Of a stretch of DNA of 64,000 bases, positions 27,664 through 36,107 are shown one piece after another. Both the position numbers and the translations under genes were made by a program. How positions within the stretch are numbered: position 1 is the first letter of the stretch; every line of letters begins with the position of its first letter. Under the pieces are notes generated by a model that saw nothing but the letters and a program-made list of their open reading frames with translations, ran no database searches and was not told the DNA's origin. Origin of the DNA: Anaerostipes hadrus ATCC 29173 = JCM 17467 (GTDB lineage Bacteria; Bacillota; Clostridia; Lachnospirales; Lachnospiraceae); contig NZ_AP028031.1 in assembly GCF_030296915.1 (NCBI RefSeq), forward strand, positions 635,001 through 699,000. The letters run 5' to 3'.

Positions 27664-28170
27664 ATGGCTTTATTACAGGAATGGCGTGATTACGCATATA
27701 AATTTGACGATAGAACAGCAGAAGGACAGCAGTTCTGGTTAAATTACTTCAACATTGAAAAAGGAATCTACGAACAATTATTAGCTGACAAAGATACAGT
27801 TGTATCTGGAACAGTGAAAGAATTAGCAGACAAATACGAGACAGAATTACAGATGTTTGTAGGATTCTTAGATGGGATCAACGACAGCTTAAAAGAAGCA
27901 AACCCAATCGAAGAGATGGATGAAAATACACAGGTAAGCTTAGACATCGACTTCGAGAAATTATATTACAACATGGTTGGATGTCGTGCAGAATGGCTTT
28001 ACAACTTAAAGGAATGGGATGACATTCTTACAGAAGAAAGAAGAAAAGAGTTATACAAAGAATCCAGAAATTCAACAACAGTTGTAAAAGGAAAGAAGAT
28101 CGGAAGAAACGATCCATGCCCATGCGGAAGCGGTAAAAAATACAAAAAATGCTGCGGAAAAAACGCTTAA
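27664..28170 (+). CDS. SEC-C motif protein
   Basis: Cytoplasmic protein of 168 residues with an N-terminal helical domain ([14 protein letters not shown]...[10 protein letters not shown]) and a C-terminal SEC-C zinc motif ([19 protein letters not shown]), as found at the end of SecA, where it binds zinc and phospholipid or SecB. Stand-alone members are common in Lachnospiraceae and have no proven role. ATG 27664 is preferred to ATG 27658 because the AAAAGGA site is then 10 rather than 4 bases away. Confidence 0.85.
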   Translation: MALLQEWRDYAYKFDDRTAEGQQFWLNYFNIEKGIYEQLLADKDTVVSGTVKELADKYETELQMFVGFLDGINDSLKEANPIEEMDENTQVSLDIDFEKLYYNMVGCRAEWLYNLKEWDDILTEERRKELYKESRNSTTVVKGKKIGRNDPCPCGSGKKYKKCCGKNA

Positions 28171-28207
28171 TTCGTTAAAAGAAATAGTCGAATATGTAAA
28201 TGAAACA

Positions 28208-28246
28208 AGGAAGAACCTTTTGGCTTATGTGATAGCTGAAGGGTTC
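28208..28246 (+). terminator. terminator after SEC-C gene
   Basis: AGAACCTTTTGGCT pairs with AGCTGAAGGGTTCT, with several G-U pairs, followed by TTTATTTT. Confidence 0.7.
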
Positions 28247-28301
28247 TTTTATTTTAGAAAATTTTGATAAAATCCCATATGAGATAAAAATACAGAAATT
28301 A

Positions 28302-28363
28302 TTGACATTTTGTATACATGATGTTAGAATTTTGATTAGTCGTCTAATGATTAGTTATCTAAT
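28302..28363 (+). promoter_or_regulatory. promoter plus double MarR operator for the ABC exporter operon
   Basis: TTGACA (28302-28307), 17-base spacer, TAGAAT (28325-28330). Just downstream are two near-identical palindromes with the pattern ATTAG-N4-CTAAT at 28335-28348 and 28350-28363, one base apart, covering the likely transcription start. The next gene encodes a MarR protein, so autorepression released by a drug-like ligand is probable (inference). Confidence 0.8.
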
Positions 28364-28394
28364 TAAAATACTCAAAGTAAAGAAAGGAGCATAC

Positions 28395-28862
28395 ATGAAG
28401 AAGTGTGAAGGAATTTACAGTTTGATCGGCAAAGTGAATCATAAGAGTGCGATTTATGGATTTGAGCTTTTGAAAGAAGAAAATATACATCCGAGACAGA
28501 TGCCTCTGATCATTCATTTAAAAAAATGCGAAGGCTGTACACAAAAAGAGTTAGCCGAGAAGATGCAGGTCAAGCCGTCTACGCTAAACGTAATGATTGG
28601 ACGAATGGAAAAGAATGGATATATAGAGAAAAAACAAGACGAAAAAGATTCAAGAAAAAGCAGAATTTATTTTACTGAGAAGGGAAGAAGTATCTGTGAA
28701 GACGGTCATAAAAAATTTGTCATGATACAAGAAAAACTTCAAGAGTATTTTACAAAAGAGGAGCAGGAAGAACTCAAGAGACTGTTAAATAAATTTTGTG
28801 ATTGTCTGGATGAACAGACAGAGATACTAAAAAAAGAAAGAAAGGAAAAATCAGATGCTTAA
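28395..28862 (+). CDS. MarR-family repressor of the downstream ABC exporter
   Basis: Winged-helix regulator of 155 residues: CTQKELAEKMQVKPSTLNVMIGRMEKNGYI is the recognition helix region, and DEKDSRKSRIYFTEKG is the wing. ATG 28395 has AAAGGAGC 5 bases upstream. The gene overlaps the first exporter gene by 8 bases, so it is in the same operon. It probably binds the twin palindromes in its own promoter. The ligand is unknown. Confidence 0.9.
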   Translation: MKKCEGIYSLIGKVNHKSAIYGFELLKEENIHPRQMPLIIHLKKCEGCTQKELAEKMQVKPSTLNVMIGRMEKNGYIEKKQDEKDSRKSRIYFTEKGRSICEDGHKKFVMIQEKLQEYFTKEEQEELKRLLNKFCDCLDEQTEILKKERKEKSDA

Positions 28863-31044
28863 ATTATTTCGATATTTGAAAAAAGCATATGTGCCTGTCA
28901 TTGCGATCGTGTTATTGCTGATCCTACAGGCGAGTTGTGACCTGACATTACCAACATTTACATCCAATATCGTCAATGTAGGTATTCAGCAAAAGGGTAT
29001 TGAAGACGCAGTTCCTGATGTAATGAGAGAAGAAACATTTCTGGCATTGAAATCTCTTATGAAACAAGATGATGCAGATGATATGGAAGATGCTTATAAA
29101 CTTTATACAAAAGATCAGGTAAAAGATTCAAAATATAAAGATTATAAAGACGGACGTTTATATGTCAGAAGATATATCTCCAAAAAAGACAGAGAACATC
29201 TTGATACGAGTATGTCAAAGGCAATGCTTAAGTTGTCAGCGCAGATGGTAAAACAGATTCAGGCCAATTCTCAGGCAGCAGCTTCTTTAAGCAAGAGCCA
29301 GAAAAAAATGATGGCGCAGATGAAGAACATGGATACAAAAGACATGCCAGATACGATCATCAGTCAGGCAGCGATTTCTTTTGTGACTTCAGAATACAAA
29401 GCGATCGGACTTAATATTGACCAGATGCAGACACATTATCTGTTAGTGACAGGAGCAAAGATGATCGGGCTTGCGTTCTTGATCATGGCAGCAGCAGTGA
29501 GTGTTACTTTATTGTCAGCACGTTTAGCTGCGAAACTAAGTCGTATTCTGAGAGAGAAAGTATTTGAGAAAGTTATGTCGTTTACAAACTCTGAGTTTGA
29601 TAAATTCTCAACAGCCTCATTGATCACAAGAAGTACGAATGATATCCAGCAGATTCAGATGTTTATGACGATGGTATTCCGTATCGTCGTATACGCACCA
29701 TTAATGGGGATCGGAGGTATTTTCAAAGTATTAACAACCAATGCGAAGATGACATGGACGATCGCTATCGGTGTGATCGCGATTATGTTAGTGATCTTTG
29801 TATTATTTAAGGTAGCGATGCCAAAATTTAAGATCTTACAGAAACTGATCGACCGATTAAACTTAGTAACAAGGGAAATTCTTACTGGACTTTCCGTAAT
29901 CCGTGCATTCAGTACAGAAAAACATGAAGAAGAACGTTTTGACAAAGCCAATATGGATCTGATGAAGACAAATTTATTTGTAAACAGAGCTATGACATTT
30001 ATGATGCCAACAATGATGCTGATCATGAATGGTTTAACTGTTCTGATCGTATATGCTGGAGCATCCAATATTGATGCAGGAAAGATGCAGGTTGGAGATC
30101 TGATGGCATTTATCCAGTATGCAATGCAGATCATTATGGCATTCTTATTTATCTCCATGGTATCTATTATGATGCCTCGTGCACAGGTTGCAGCAGAACG
30201 TGTCAATGAGATCTTAGATATGGAAGTCATGATCAAAGATCCAGAAGAACCAAAAGAATTTTTACCAGAGAAAAAAGGTGAAGTTGAATTTAAAAATGTA
30301 TATTTCTGCTATCCTGATGCAGATGAAGCAGTGCTTCATAATATCAGTTTTACAGCACCAGCTGGTAAAACAACCGCATTTATTGGAAGTACAGGTAGTG
30401 GTAAATCAACATTGATCAACCTGATTCCTAGATTCTTTGATGTCAGCCGTGGAAGTATTTTGGTTGATGGGGTGGATATCCGTGATGTAAAACAGCATGA
30501 TTTATGTGAAAAGATCGGATACGTACCACAGAAAGGAGTATTGTTCTCAGGAACGATCGAATCCAACTTAAAATATGGAAAAGAAGATGCAACGATCGAT
30601 GAAGTGAAACGTGCAGCAAGAATCGCACAGGCAACAGATTTCATTGAGGAGAAAGAGGAAAAGTATGATTCACCGATCGCACAGGGCGGTTCCAACGTAT
30701 CTGGTGGACAGAAACAGAGATTATCAATTGCAAGAGCTATTGCAAAAGATCCTGAAATCTATATTTTTGATGACAGTTTCTCAGCACTTGATTATAAGAC
30801 AGATGTGAAACTTCGTTCTGAACTTCAGAAAGAAACAAATGGAAGTACAACATTGATCGTAGCACAGAGGATCAGTACGATCCTTCATGCAGACCAGATC
30901 ATCGTCTTAGATGAAGGAAATATCGTAGGAAAAGGAACTCATGAAGAGTTATTAAATACTTGTCCGGTTTATCAGCAGATTGCCAAATCGCAATTATCAG
31001 AAGATGATCTTAAGAAAGCAAGGGAGGTGTCTGACCATGAGTAA
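28855..31044 (+). CDS. ABC exporter half-transporter with degenerate catalytic site
   Basis: Type IV ABC exporter subunit of 729 residues: six transmembrane helices (about 18-470) and a C-terminal ATPase. A long extracytoplasmic insert (about 45-185, Lys/Asp/Met-rich) lies between helices 1 and 2. The ATPase has Walker A GSTGSGKSTL and signature VSGGQKQR, but Walker B ends IFDDSFSALD with Asp instead of the catalytic Glu. This is the pattern of the degenerate half of heterodimeric exporters (BmrC/LmrC type). It overlaps its partner gene by 8 bases. Confidence 0.9.
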   Translation: MLKLFRYLKKAYVPVIAIVLLLILQASCDLTLPTFTSNIVNVGIQQKGIEDAVPDVMREETFLALKSLMKQDDADDMEDAYKLYTKDQVKDSKYKDYKDGRLYVRRYISKKDREHLDTSMSKAMLKLSAQMVKQIQANSQAAASLSKSQKKMMAQMKNMDTKDMPDTIISQAAISFVTSEYKAIGLNIDQMQTHYLLVTGAKMIGLAFLIMAAAVSVTLLSARLAAKLSRILREKVFEKVMSFTNSEFDKFSTASLITRSTNDIQQIQMFMTMVFRIVVYAPLMGIGGIFKVLTTNAKMTWTIAIGVIAIMLVIFVLFKVAMPKFKILQKLIDRLNLVTREILTGLSVIRAFSTEKHEEERFDKANMDLMKTNLFVNRAMTFMMPTMMLIMNGLTVLIVYAGASNIDAGKMQVGDLMAFIQYAMQIIMAFLFISMVSIMMPRAQVAAERVNEILDMEVMIKDPEEPKEFLPEKKGEVEFKNVYFCYPDADEAVLHNISFTAPAGKTTAFIGSTGSGKSTLINLIPRFFDVSRGSILVDGVDIRDVKQHDLCEKIGYVPQKGVLFSGTIESNLKYGKEDATIDEVKRAARIAQATDFIEEKEEKYDSPIAQGGSNVSGGQKQRLSIARAIAKDPEIYIFDDSFSALDYKTDVKLRSELQKETNGSTTLIVAQRISTILHADQIIVLDEGNIVGKGTHEELLNTCPVYQQIAKSQLSEDDLKKAREVSDHE

Positions 31045-32869
31045 TAATCGAAGAAGAGGTCCGATGGGTGGACCAGGCAGAGGAATGGCACCAGGCGAGA
31101 AGGCCAAAGATTTAAAAGGAACAATGGTCAAACTGATCAAATATATGAGACGTTTCTATGTTCCGATCGTTATGGTAATCATTTTTGCCATTGCAAGTAC
31201 CGTGTTTAACATTGTTGGACCAACGATCTTAGGAGATGCAACAACTGAGATCTTCAAAGGACTGGTTCGCAAAGTATCTGGTGGAAGTGGAATTGATTTT
31301 GATAAAGTTACACATATTTTATTGATGTTGTTAAGCTTATATGTAGCAAGTGCGATTTTCTCATTTATTCAGGGACTGATTATGACACATGTATCAAATA
31401 ATGTCAGTTACCAGATGAGAAAAGATATTTCAGAGAAGATTCATCGTATGCCAATGAAATATTTTGAAAGCAGAACCTATGGTGAAGTATTGTCAAGAGT
31501 CACAAATGATGTTGATACATTAGGGCAGAGCTTAAACCAGAGTATGACACAGATCATCACATCAGCGACACAGATCGTCGGTGTATTTATTATGATGATC
31601 CGTATCAGTATTCCGATGACGATCGCAGTTTTATTGACACTTCCATTATCTATGGGATTGATCGGATTGATCATGTCAAAATCTCAGCCATATTTCAAGG
31701 CACAGCAGAAACACCTTGGAGAGTTAAATGGACAGGTAGAAGAAATCTATAGTGGACATAACATTGTCAAAGCATTTAACAAAGAAGAAAGCGTGATCGA
31801 AGAATTTAAAGAAGTAAATGGAAAACTTTACAATTCTGCATGGAGATCACAATTCTTCTCAGGAGCAATGATGCCGCTGATGCAGTTTGTTGGGAATTTA
31901 GGTTATGTAGCAGTAACAATATTAGGTGGATATTTAGCAATCAAGAAGACGATCGAGGTAGGTCAGATCCAGTCATTCTTACAGTATGTAAGAAACTTCA
32001 GCCAGCCGATCACACAGTTAGCACAGGTAGGTAACATGATGCAGACAACCGCAGCATCTGCAGAACGTGTCTTTGAATTCCTAGAAGAAGAGGAAGAAAT
32101 CGAAGTTGAAAAAGACGCGGTACCTGTTGATACACTTGCTGGAAATGTAACATTTGAACATGTAAACTTCGGATATAACAAAGATCAAACGATCATCAAT
32201 GACTTCTCCGTCGATGTCAAAGAAGGACAAAAAGTTGCAATCGTAGGACCAACTGGAGCTGGAAAGACAACGTTGATCAAACTTCTGATGCGTTTCTATG
32301 ATGTGAATGGAGGCTGCATTAAAGTAGATGGTCATGATATCAGAGAATTCAAGAGAAGTGACCTAAGAGAAATGTTTGGTATGGTGCTTCAGGATACATG
32401 GCTTTACAATGCAAGTATCCGTGACAATATCCGCTATGGTAAATTAGATGCAAGCGAAGAAGAAATCCAAGGAGCAGCAAGAGCTGCATACGCACATCAT
32501 TTCATTGAAACACAGCCAGGTGGATATGATATGGAGATCAACGAAGAAAGCAATAATATCTCCCAAGGACAGAAACAGTTATTAACGATCGCAAGAGCAA
32601 TCTTAGCAGATCCAAAGATTTTGATCCTTGATGAAGCAACAAGTTCGGTCGATACAAGAACAGAAGAACGAATTCAGATGGCAATGGATAATCTGATGCA
32701 AGGAAGAACAAGTTTTGTGATCGCCCATCGCTTATCAACGATCAAAGATGCCGACGTGATCTTAGTTATGAATCACGGAGACATTGTGGAACAGGGAAAT
32801 CATGAAGAATTGCTGGCCAAGGGTGGATTCTATGCGGATCTTTATAATAGCCAGTTTGAAAACGCTTAA
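31037..32869 (+). CDS. ABC exporter half-transporter, catalytically competent partner
   Basis: Partner subunit of 610 residues. A Gly/Arg/Pro-rich N-terminus precedes six transmembrane helices (about 35-335) and an ATPase with Walker A GPTGAGKTTL, signature ISQGQKQL and Walker B ILILDEATSSVD carrying the catalytic Glu. Start ATG 31037 is set by GGAGGTG 8 bases upstream; an earlier in-frame codon lies inside the previous gene. Together with the preceding gene and MarR it forms a probable multidrug or peptide exporter. Confidence 0.92.
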   Translation: MSNNRRRGPMGGPGRGMAPGEKAKDLKGTMVKLIKYMRRFYVPIVMVIIFAIASTVFNIVGPTILGDATTEIFKGLVRKVSGGSGIDFDKVTHILLMLLSLYVASAIFSFIQGLIMTHVSNNVSYQMRKDISEKIHRMPMKYFESRTYGEVLSRVTNDVDTLGQSLNQSMTQIITSATQIVGVFIMMIRISIPMTIAVLLTLPLSMGLIGLIMSKSQPYFKAQQKHLGELNGQVEEIYSGHNIVKAFNKEESVIEEFKEVNGKLYNSAWRSQFFSGAMMPLMQFVGNLGYVAVTILGGYLAIKKTIEVGQIQSFLQYVRNFSQPITQLAQVGNMMQTTAASAERVFEFLEEEEEIEVEKDAVPVDTLAGNVTFEHVNFGYNKDQTIINDFSVDVKEGQKVAIVGPTGAGKTTLIKLLMRFYDVNGGCIKVDGHDIREFKRSDLREMFGMVLQDTWLYNASIRDNIRYGKLDASEEEIQGAARAAYAHHFIETQPGGYDMEINEESNNISQGQKQLLTIARAILADPKILILDEATSSVDTRTEERIQMAMDNLMQGRTSFVIAHRLSTIKDADVILVMNHGDIVEQGNHEELLAKGGFYADLYNSQFENA

Positions 32870-32887
32870 GAATAATAAAACATTGTG

Positions 32888-32920
32888 AAAAAAGGGAAAA
32901 CGAAAGTTTTCTCTTTTTTT
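32888..32920 (+). terminator. terminator of exporter operon
   Basis: AAAAAGGGAAAAC pairs with GTTTTCTCTTTTT across a three-base GAA loop; a T run follows. Confidence 0.85.
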
Positions 32921-33019
32921 ATTCTAATATAGAAAAGATTTTCACAGGATTAAATAGACGGATATAGCAAATTTTGGTATAGTTAAATAGAACAAACATA
33001 TATCCAGATATAGAAAGTT

Positions 33020-33737
33020 ATGAAGAAGAATCAGACACAGATTAAAAAATATGCGGCTGTGATCAGTATATTCTTAGCGGCAGTCATCGTAGGACTTTTT
33101 GTTTTCTTCTTTTGCATAAAACGTTCTGTTGAACAAAGATCAAAAAACATACAGATTTTGGTGGGACTGCATTGATCGAGCCAAATGGGGATGCTCATTA
33201 AAGAACATTAAGTGATCCATTAGATAGTAGTATTTCTGGATCAACAAGAGTTGTGTTAGGAGTTCCTATATATAATAGCAAACACAAAGTGATCGGAGCT
33301 CTTGGAGGTTCTTATGACGTAACAGCTCTAAGTCGTATGCTGTTTGAAGATCTTTTTAATGGACAAGAAGACATTACTTTGCATATATGCCAATGGGGGT
33401 CAATGGTTGGATGCTCTGTTATGCATTACCAGAACAGGCAGCACAACAGTCATATAACTTCATTGAAGACTACGAAATAAGCTTTATGATCGTATTTATT
33501 GTTTTGGTGACCTTATTGATCCTGTATATTGTTTATGAGAATCATACAAGGAACAAAGAATTACTGAAATATGCACAAACTGACGCATTGACAGGAAATA
33601 ATATCTCCATCAGTATCGGGATCAGCACAGCCCCACAAGACGGGGACTGCTACATGGATCTCTATAAACGCGCCGATCAGGCACTTTACCAGGCAAAACG
33701 AAGTGGAAAAGCAAGAGTGTGCAACTATTTCTCATGA
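33020..33737 (+). pseudogene. degraded diguanylate cyclase (Cache-GGDEF)
   Basis: Remains of a membrane c-di-GMP synthase. ATG 33020 opens an N-terminal Lys-rich segment and transmembrane helix (YAAVISIFLAAVIVGLFVF) that breaks off after 51 codons. A Cache-like piece (GTALIEPNGDAH, VLGVPIYNSKHKVIGALGGSYD) continues in another frame with an internal stop, then shifts frame again near 33385. The last part has a second helix and AQTDALTGN joined directly to ISISIGIST, so the central GGDEF catalytic stretch is deleted. It cannot make c-di-GMP. The tail overlaps the symporter gene by 13 bases. Confidence 0.85.
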
Positions 33738-35110
33738 AAATAGTCTTTTACCAATTTTACTACAGTTCCAGATAGAAGGAACAAAGCGATCAAGTTCGGA
33801 ATCGCCATCAGACCGTTGAATGTTTCTGCGATACTCCAAAGCATTCCAAGGTCTACAGTAGCACCAAGGATCGCAACTAACGAATATACTAACATAAAAG
33901 GTTTGATAACCTTAGAAGAGAATAGAAACTCAATACAACGAGCTCCATATAATCCCCATCCGATAATGGTTGAAAATGCAAAGCAACATAACGCAACTGC
34001 AGTAAAGATGGAGATCCAGTTACCATAAGTAGAAGTAAATCCACTGATCGTAAGTTCAGCACCAGCATCCGCACCAAATCCAATTGGAATTCCACTGCAG
34101 AGGATGACCAAGGCTGTCAATGTACAGATTAAGATCGTATCAGTAAATACTTCAAAGATACCAAGAAGTCCCTGCTTTACAGGCTCTTTTGTATCAGCAC
34201 AAGCATGAGCGATCGAACCTGTACCAAGTCCGGCTTCATTTGAGAAGATTCCTCGTGCGACACCCTTTTTCATACTCATAAAGAAACTTCCAACAATACC
34301 ACCAGTCACAGAAGCAGGATGGAATGCTCCGTTAATGATAGAACCAAAAACAGCAGGCAGCTGATCAATATTTAAAACAACAACACCTAAGGCAAAGAAG
34401 ATATAAATAAATGCCATAAAAGGTACTAATCTTTCAGCTACTTGTCCGATTCTTTTGATTCCGCCAAGTAAGATCAATGCCACAAGAATTGCAACAATGA
34501 TTCCAATGATCAGATTCGCAGTTCCAACAGAAGACTGACTGATCACGTGGAAATTCAACAAAGCAGAATTGATTGCTGTTGTGATCGTATTTACCTGAGT
34601 AGCATTTCCAGTTCCGAATACTGTTAAAACTCCGAAAGCAGAGAATAGTACAGCAAGAAAATGCCAGTTTTTGCTAAGACCATTCTTGATATAGTACATA
34701 GGACCACCAACATAATCCCCTTCTTGGTTACGTTCTCTGAAGTGAACTGCAAGTGTTACTTCGGAAAATTTCGTACACATTCCAAGAATAGCAGAAATCC
34801 ACATCCAGAAAACAGCACCAGGACCACCGATTGCGATCGCACCGGCAACTCCGGCAATATTTCCAGTTCCGACTGTGGAAGCGAGTGCAGTACAGACTGC
34901 CTGAAATGGAGTCATAGATCCGTCGGATGCATCTTGCTTCTTAAAGACACGACCAAGCGTTTCCTTCATTGCATAAGGGAATTTACGGATCTGTAAAAAT
35001 TTTGTTTTGATCGTTAACAGTAATCCGACACCAATGATGCAGATCATGGCTGGAACACCCCAGATAAAGTTGTTCACGGCACTGTTAACTGATTGTATAA
35101 GCTCTAACAT
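33725..35110 (-). CDS. alanine/glycine:cation symporter (AGCS family)
   Basis: Sodium-coupled amino-acid importer of 461 residues with about ten or eleven transmembrane helices. Family blocks are SVNSAVNNFIWGVP near the start, TALASTVGTGNIAGVAGAIAIGGPGAVFWMW (described here by its first and last motifs TALASTVG and GPGAVFW), and GVARGIFSNEAGLGTGSIAHA (EAGLGS-like). It is a single-gene unit on the minus strand. The start has AAAGAGG upstream. Substrate is probably alanine or glycine with Na+. Confidence 0.93.
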   Translation of the reverse strand: MLELIQSVNSAVNNFIWGVPAMICIIGVGLLLTIKTKFLQIRKFPYAMKETLGRVFKKQDASDGSMTPFQAVCTALASTVGTGNIAGVAGAIAIGGPGAVFWMWISAILGMCTKFSEVTLAVHFRERNQEGDYVGGPMYYIKNGLSKNWHFLAVLFSAFGVLTVFGTGNATQVNTITTAINSALLNFHVISQSSVGTANLIIGIIVAILVALILLGGIKRIGQVAERLVPFMAFIYIFFALGVVVLNIDQLPAVFGSIINGAFHPASVTGGIVGSFFMSMKKGVARGIFSNEAGLGTGSIAHACADTKEPVKQGLLGIFEVFTDTILICTLTALVILCSGIPIGFGADAGAELTISGFTSTYGNWISIFTAVALCCFAFSTIIGWGLYGARCIEFLFSSKVIKPFMLVYSLVAILGATVDLGMLWSIAETFNGLMAIPNLIALFLLSGTVVKLVKDYFHEK

Positions 35111-35386
35111 AAATCAAACCTCTTTCAAATTTCTTTTATTAATTTGTATCTGTTCTTATATAATAGATATTTACTCATTAAGATCCATCTTACCTTAAGG
35201 TGACATGGAACATGAACAGACACAAGTGCAATCATATCATATTTACAGAAAAAAGTACAGAATCTAATCTTGACAGAGAATTAATAGATATCTTCTATAG
35301 ATTTATGAAAAAAATCTAACTTGTAAAATATGTAAATAAGGACTAAACTTATATTCATAATTATGTGTAGACTTGGAGGATGAAAG

Positions 35387-36049
35387 ATGGAGAATGAAAA
35401 ACCAATACTAAGAGGAGAGCTTGCATTGATGGTAGCAATCGTGATCAATAGTTTTAGTGTAGTACTGATGCTGTATTCAGGTTCTGGAATTTCGGCAATC
35501 TCAAGTGTACCTTATGCATTTTCGGAAGTATTTAAGGAGTTATCACTAGGTACATGGACATATATATTTCAGGGAGCATTGGTGTTAAGTCTGATGATCC
35601 TAAGAAGAAAGTTTGTACCATCTTATTTATTCAGCTTCGTTGCAGGATTTGCGTTTAGTGAATTATTAGATGTCAATGAATTATGGATTGGGATCCTGCC
35701 ACAGACGATCCCATGCAGGATTGCGTATTTCCTGATCAGTTATTTCTTGTTAAGTATAGGAATTGCTTTAGAGAACAGATGCCAGCTTCCGATCATTCCA
35801 ACGGATTTATTTCCAAGAGAATTATCAGAAATCATTGACAAACCATATGCAAGGGTTAAGATCATATTTGATGTTTTATGTCTTGCCACAACTGGGCTTT
35901 TAACATGTCTGATGCTTGGATATTTAGATGGATTAGGTATTGGAACGATCGTTGCTGCATTTACGATGGGTAAAATGGTTTCGATCACAGGCAGTTGGAT
36001 CGATCAGAGAGTTACTTTTGCATCGGTCTTAAGTAAACAGACGATATAG
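35387..36049 (+). CDS. YczE/YyaS-like membrane protein
   Basis: Integral membrane protein of 220 residues with five or six hydrophobic segments and the family-type motif sequence GELALMVAIVINSFSVVLM, then LPIIPTDLFPRELS and GLGIGTIVAAFTMGKMV. Relatives of the YczE family are found throughout Clostridia; a transport role is assumed but not shown. The start has GGAGGATG just upstream. It stands apart from glgX by 50 bases without a terminator. Confidence 0.75.
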   Translation: MENEKPILRGELALMVAIVINSFSVVLMLYSGSGISAISSVPYAFSEVFKELSLGTWTYIFQGALVLSLMILRRKFVPSYLFSFVAGFAFSELLDVNELWIGILPQTIPCRIAYFLISYFLLSIGIALENRCQLPIIPTDLFPRELSEIIDKPYARVKIIFDVLCLATTGLLTCLMLGYLDGLGIGTIVAAFTMGKMVSITGSWIDQRVTFASVLSKQTI

Positions 36050-36107
36050 GGAATTAAGAGAATAGAAATAAGAAAGATGATAAAATAAGATAGAACGGGT
36101 GATAGTT

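Noticed and set aside
29655..30236. A 193-codon frame opposite the first ABC gene
   Set aside because: Antisense shadow of transmembrane codons.
33253..33737. Two short open frames as independent genes
   Set aside because: They are pieces of one decayed diguanylate cyclase in different frames.
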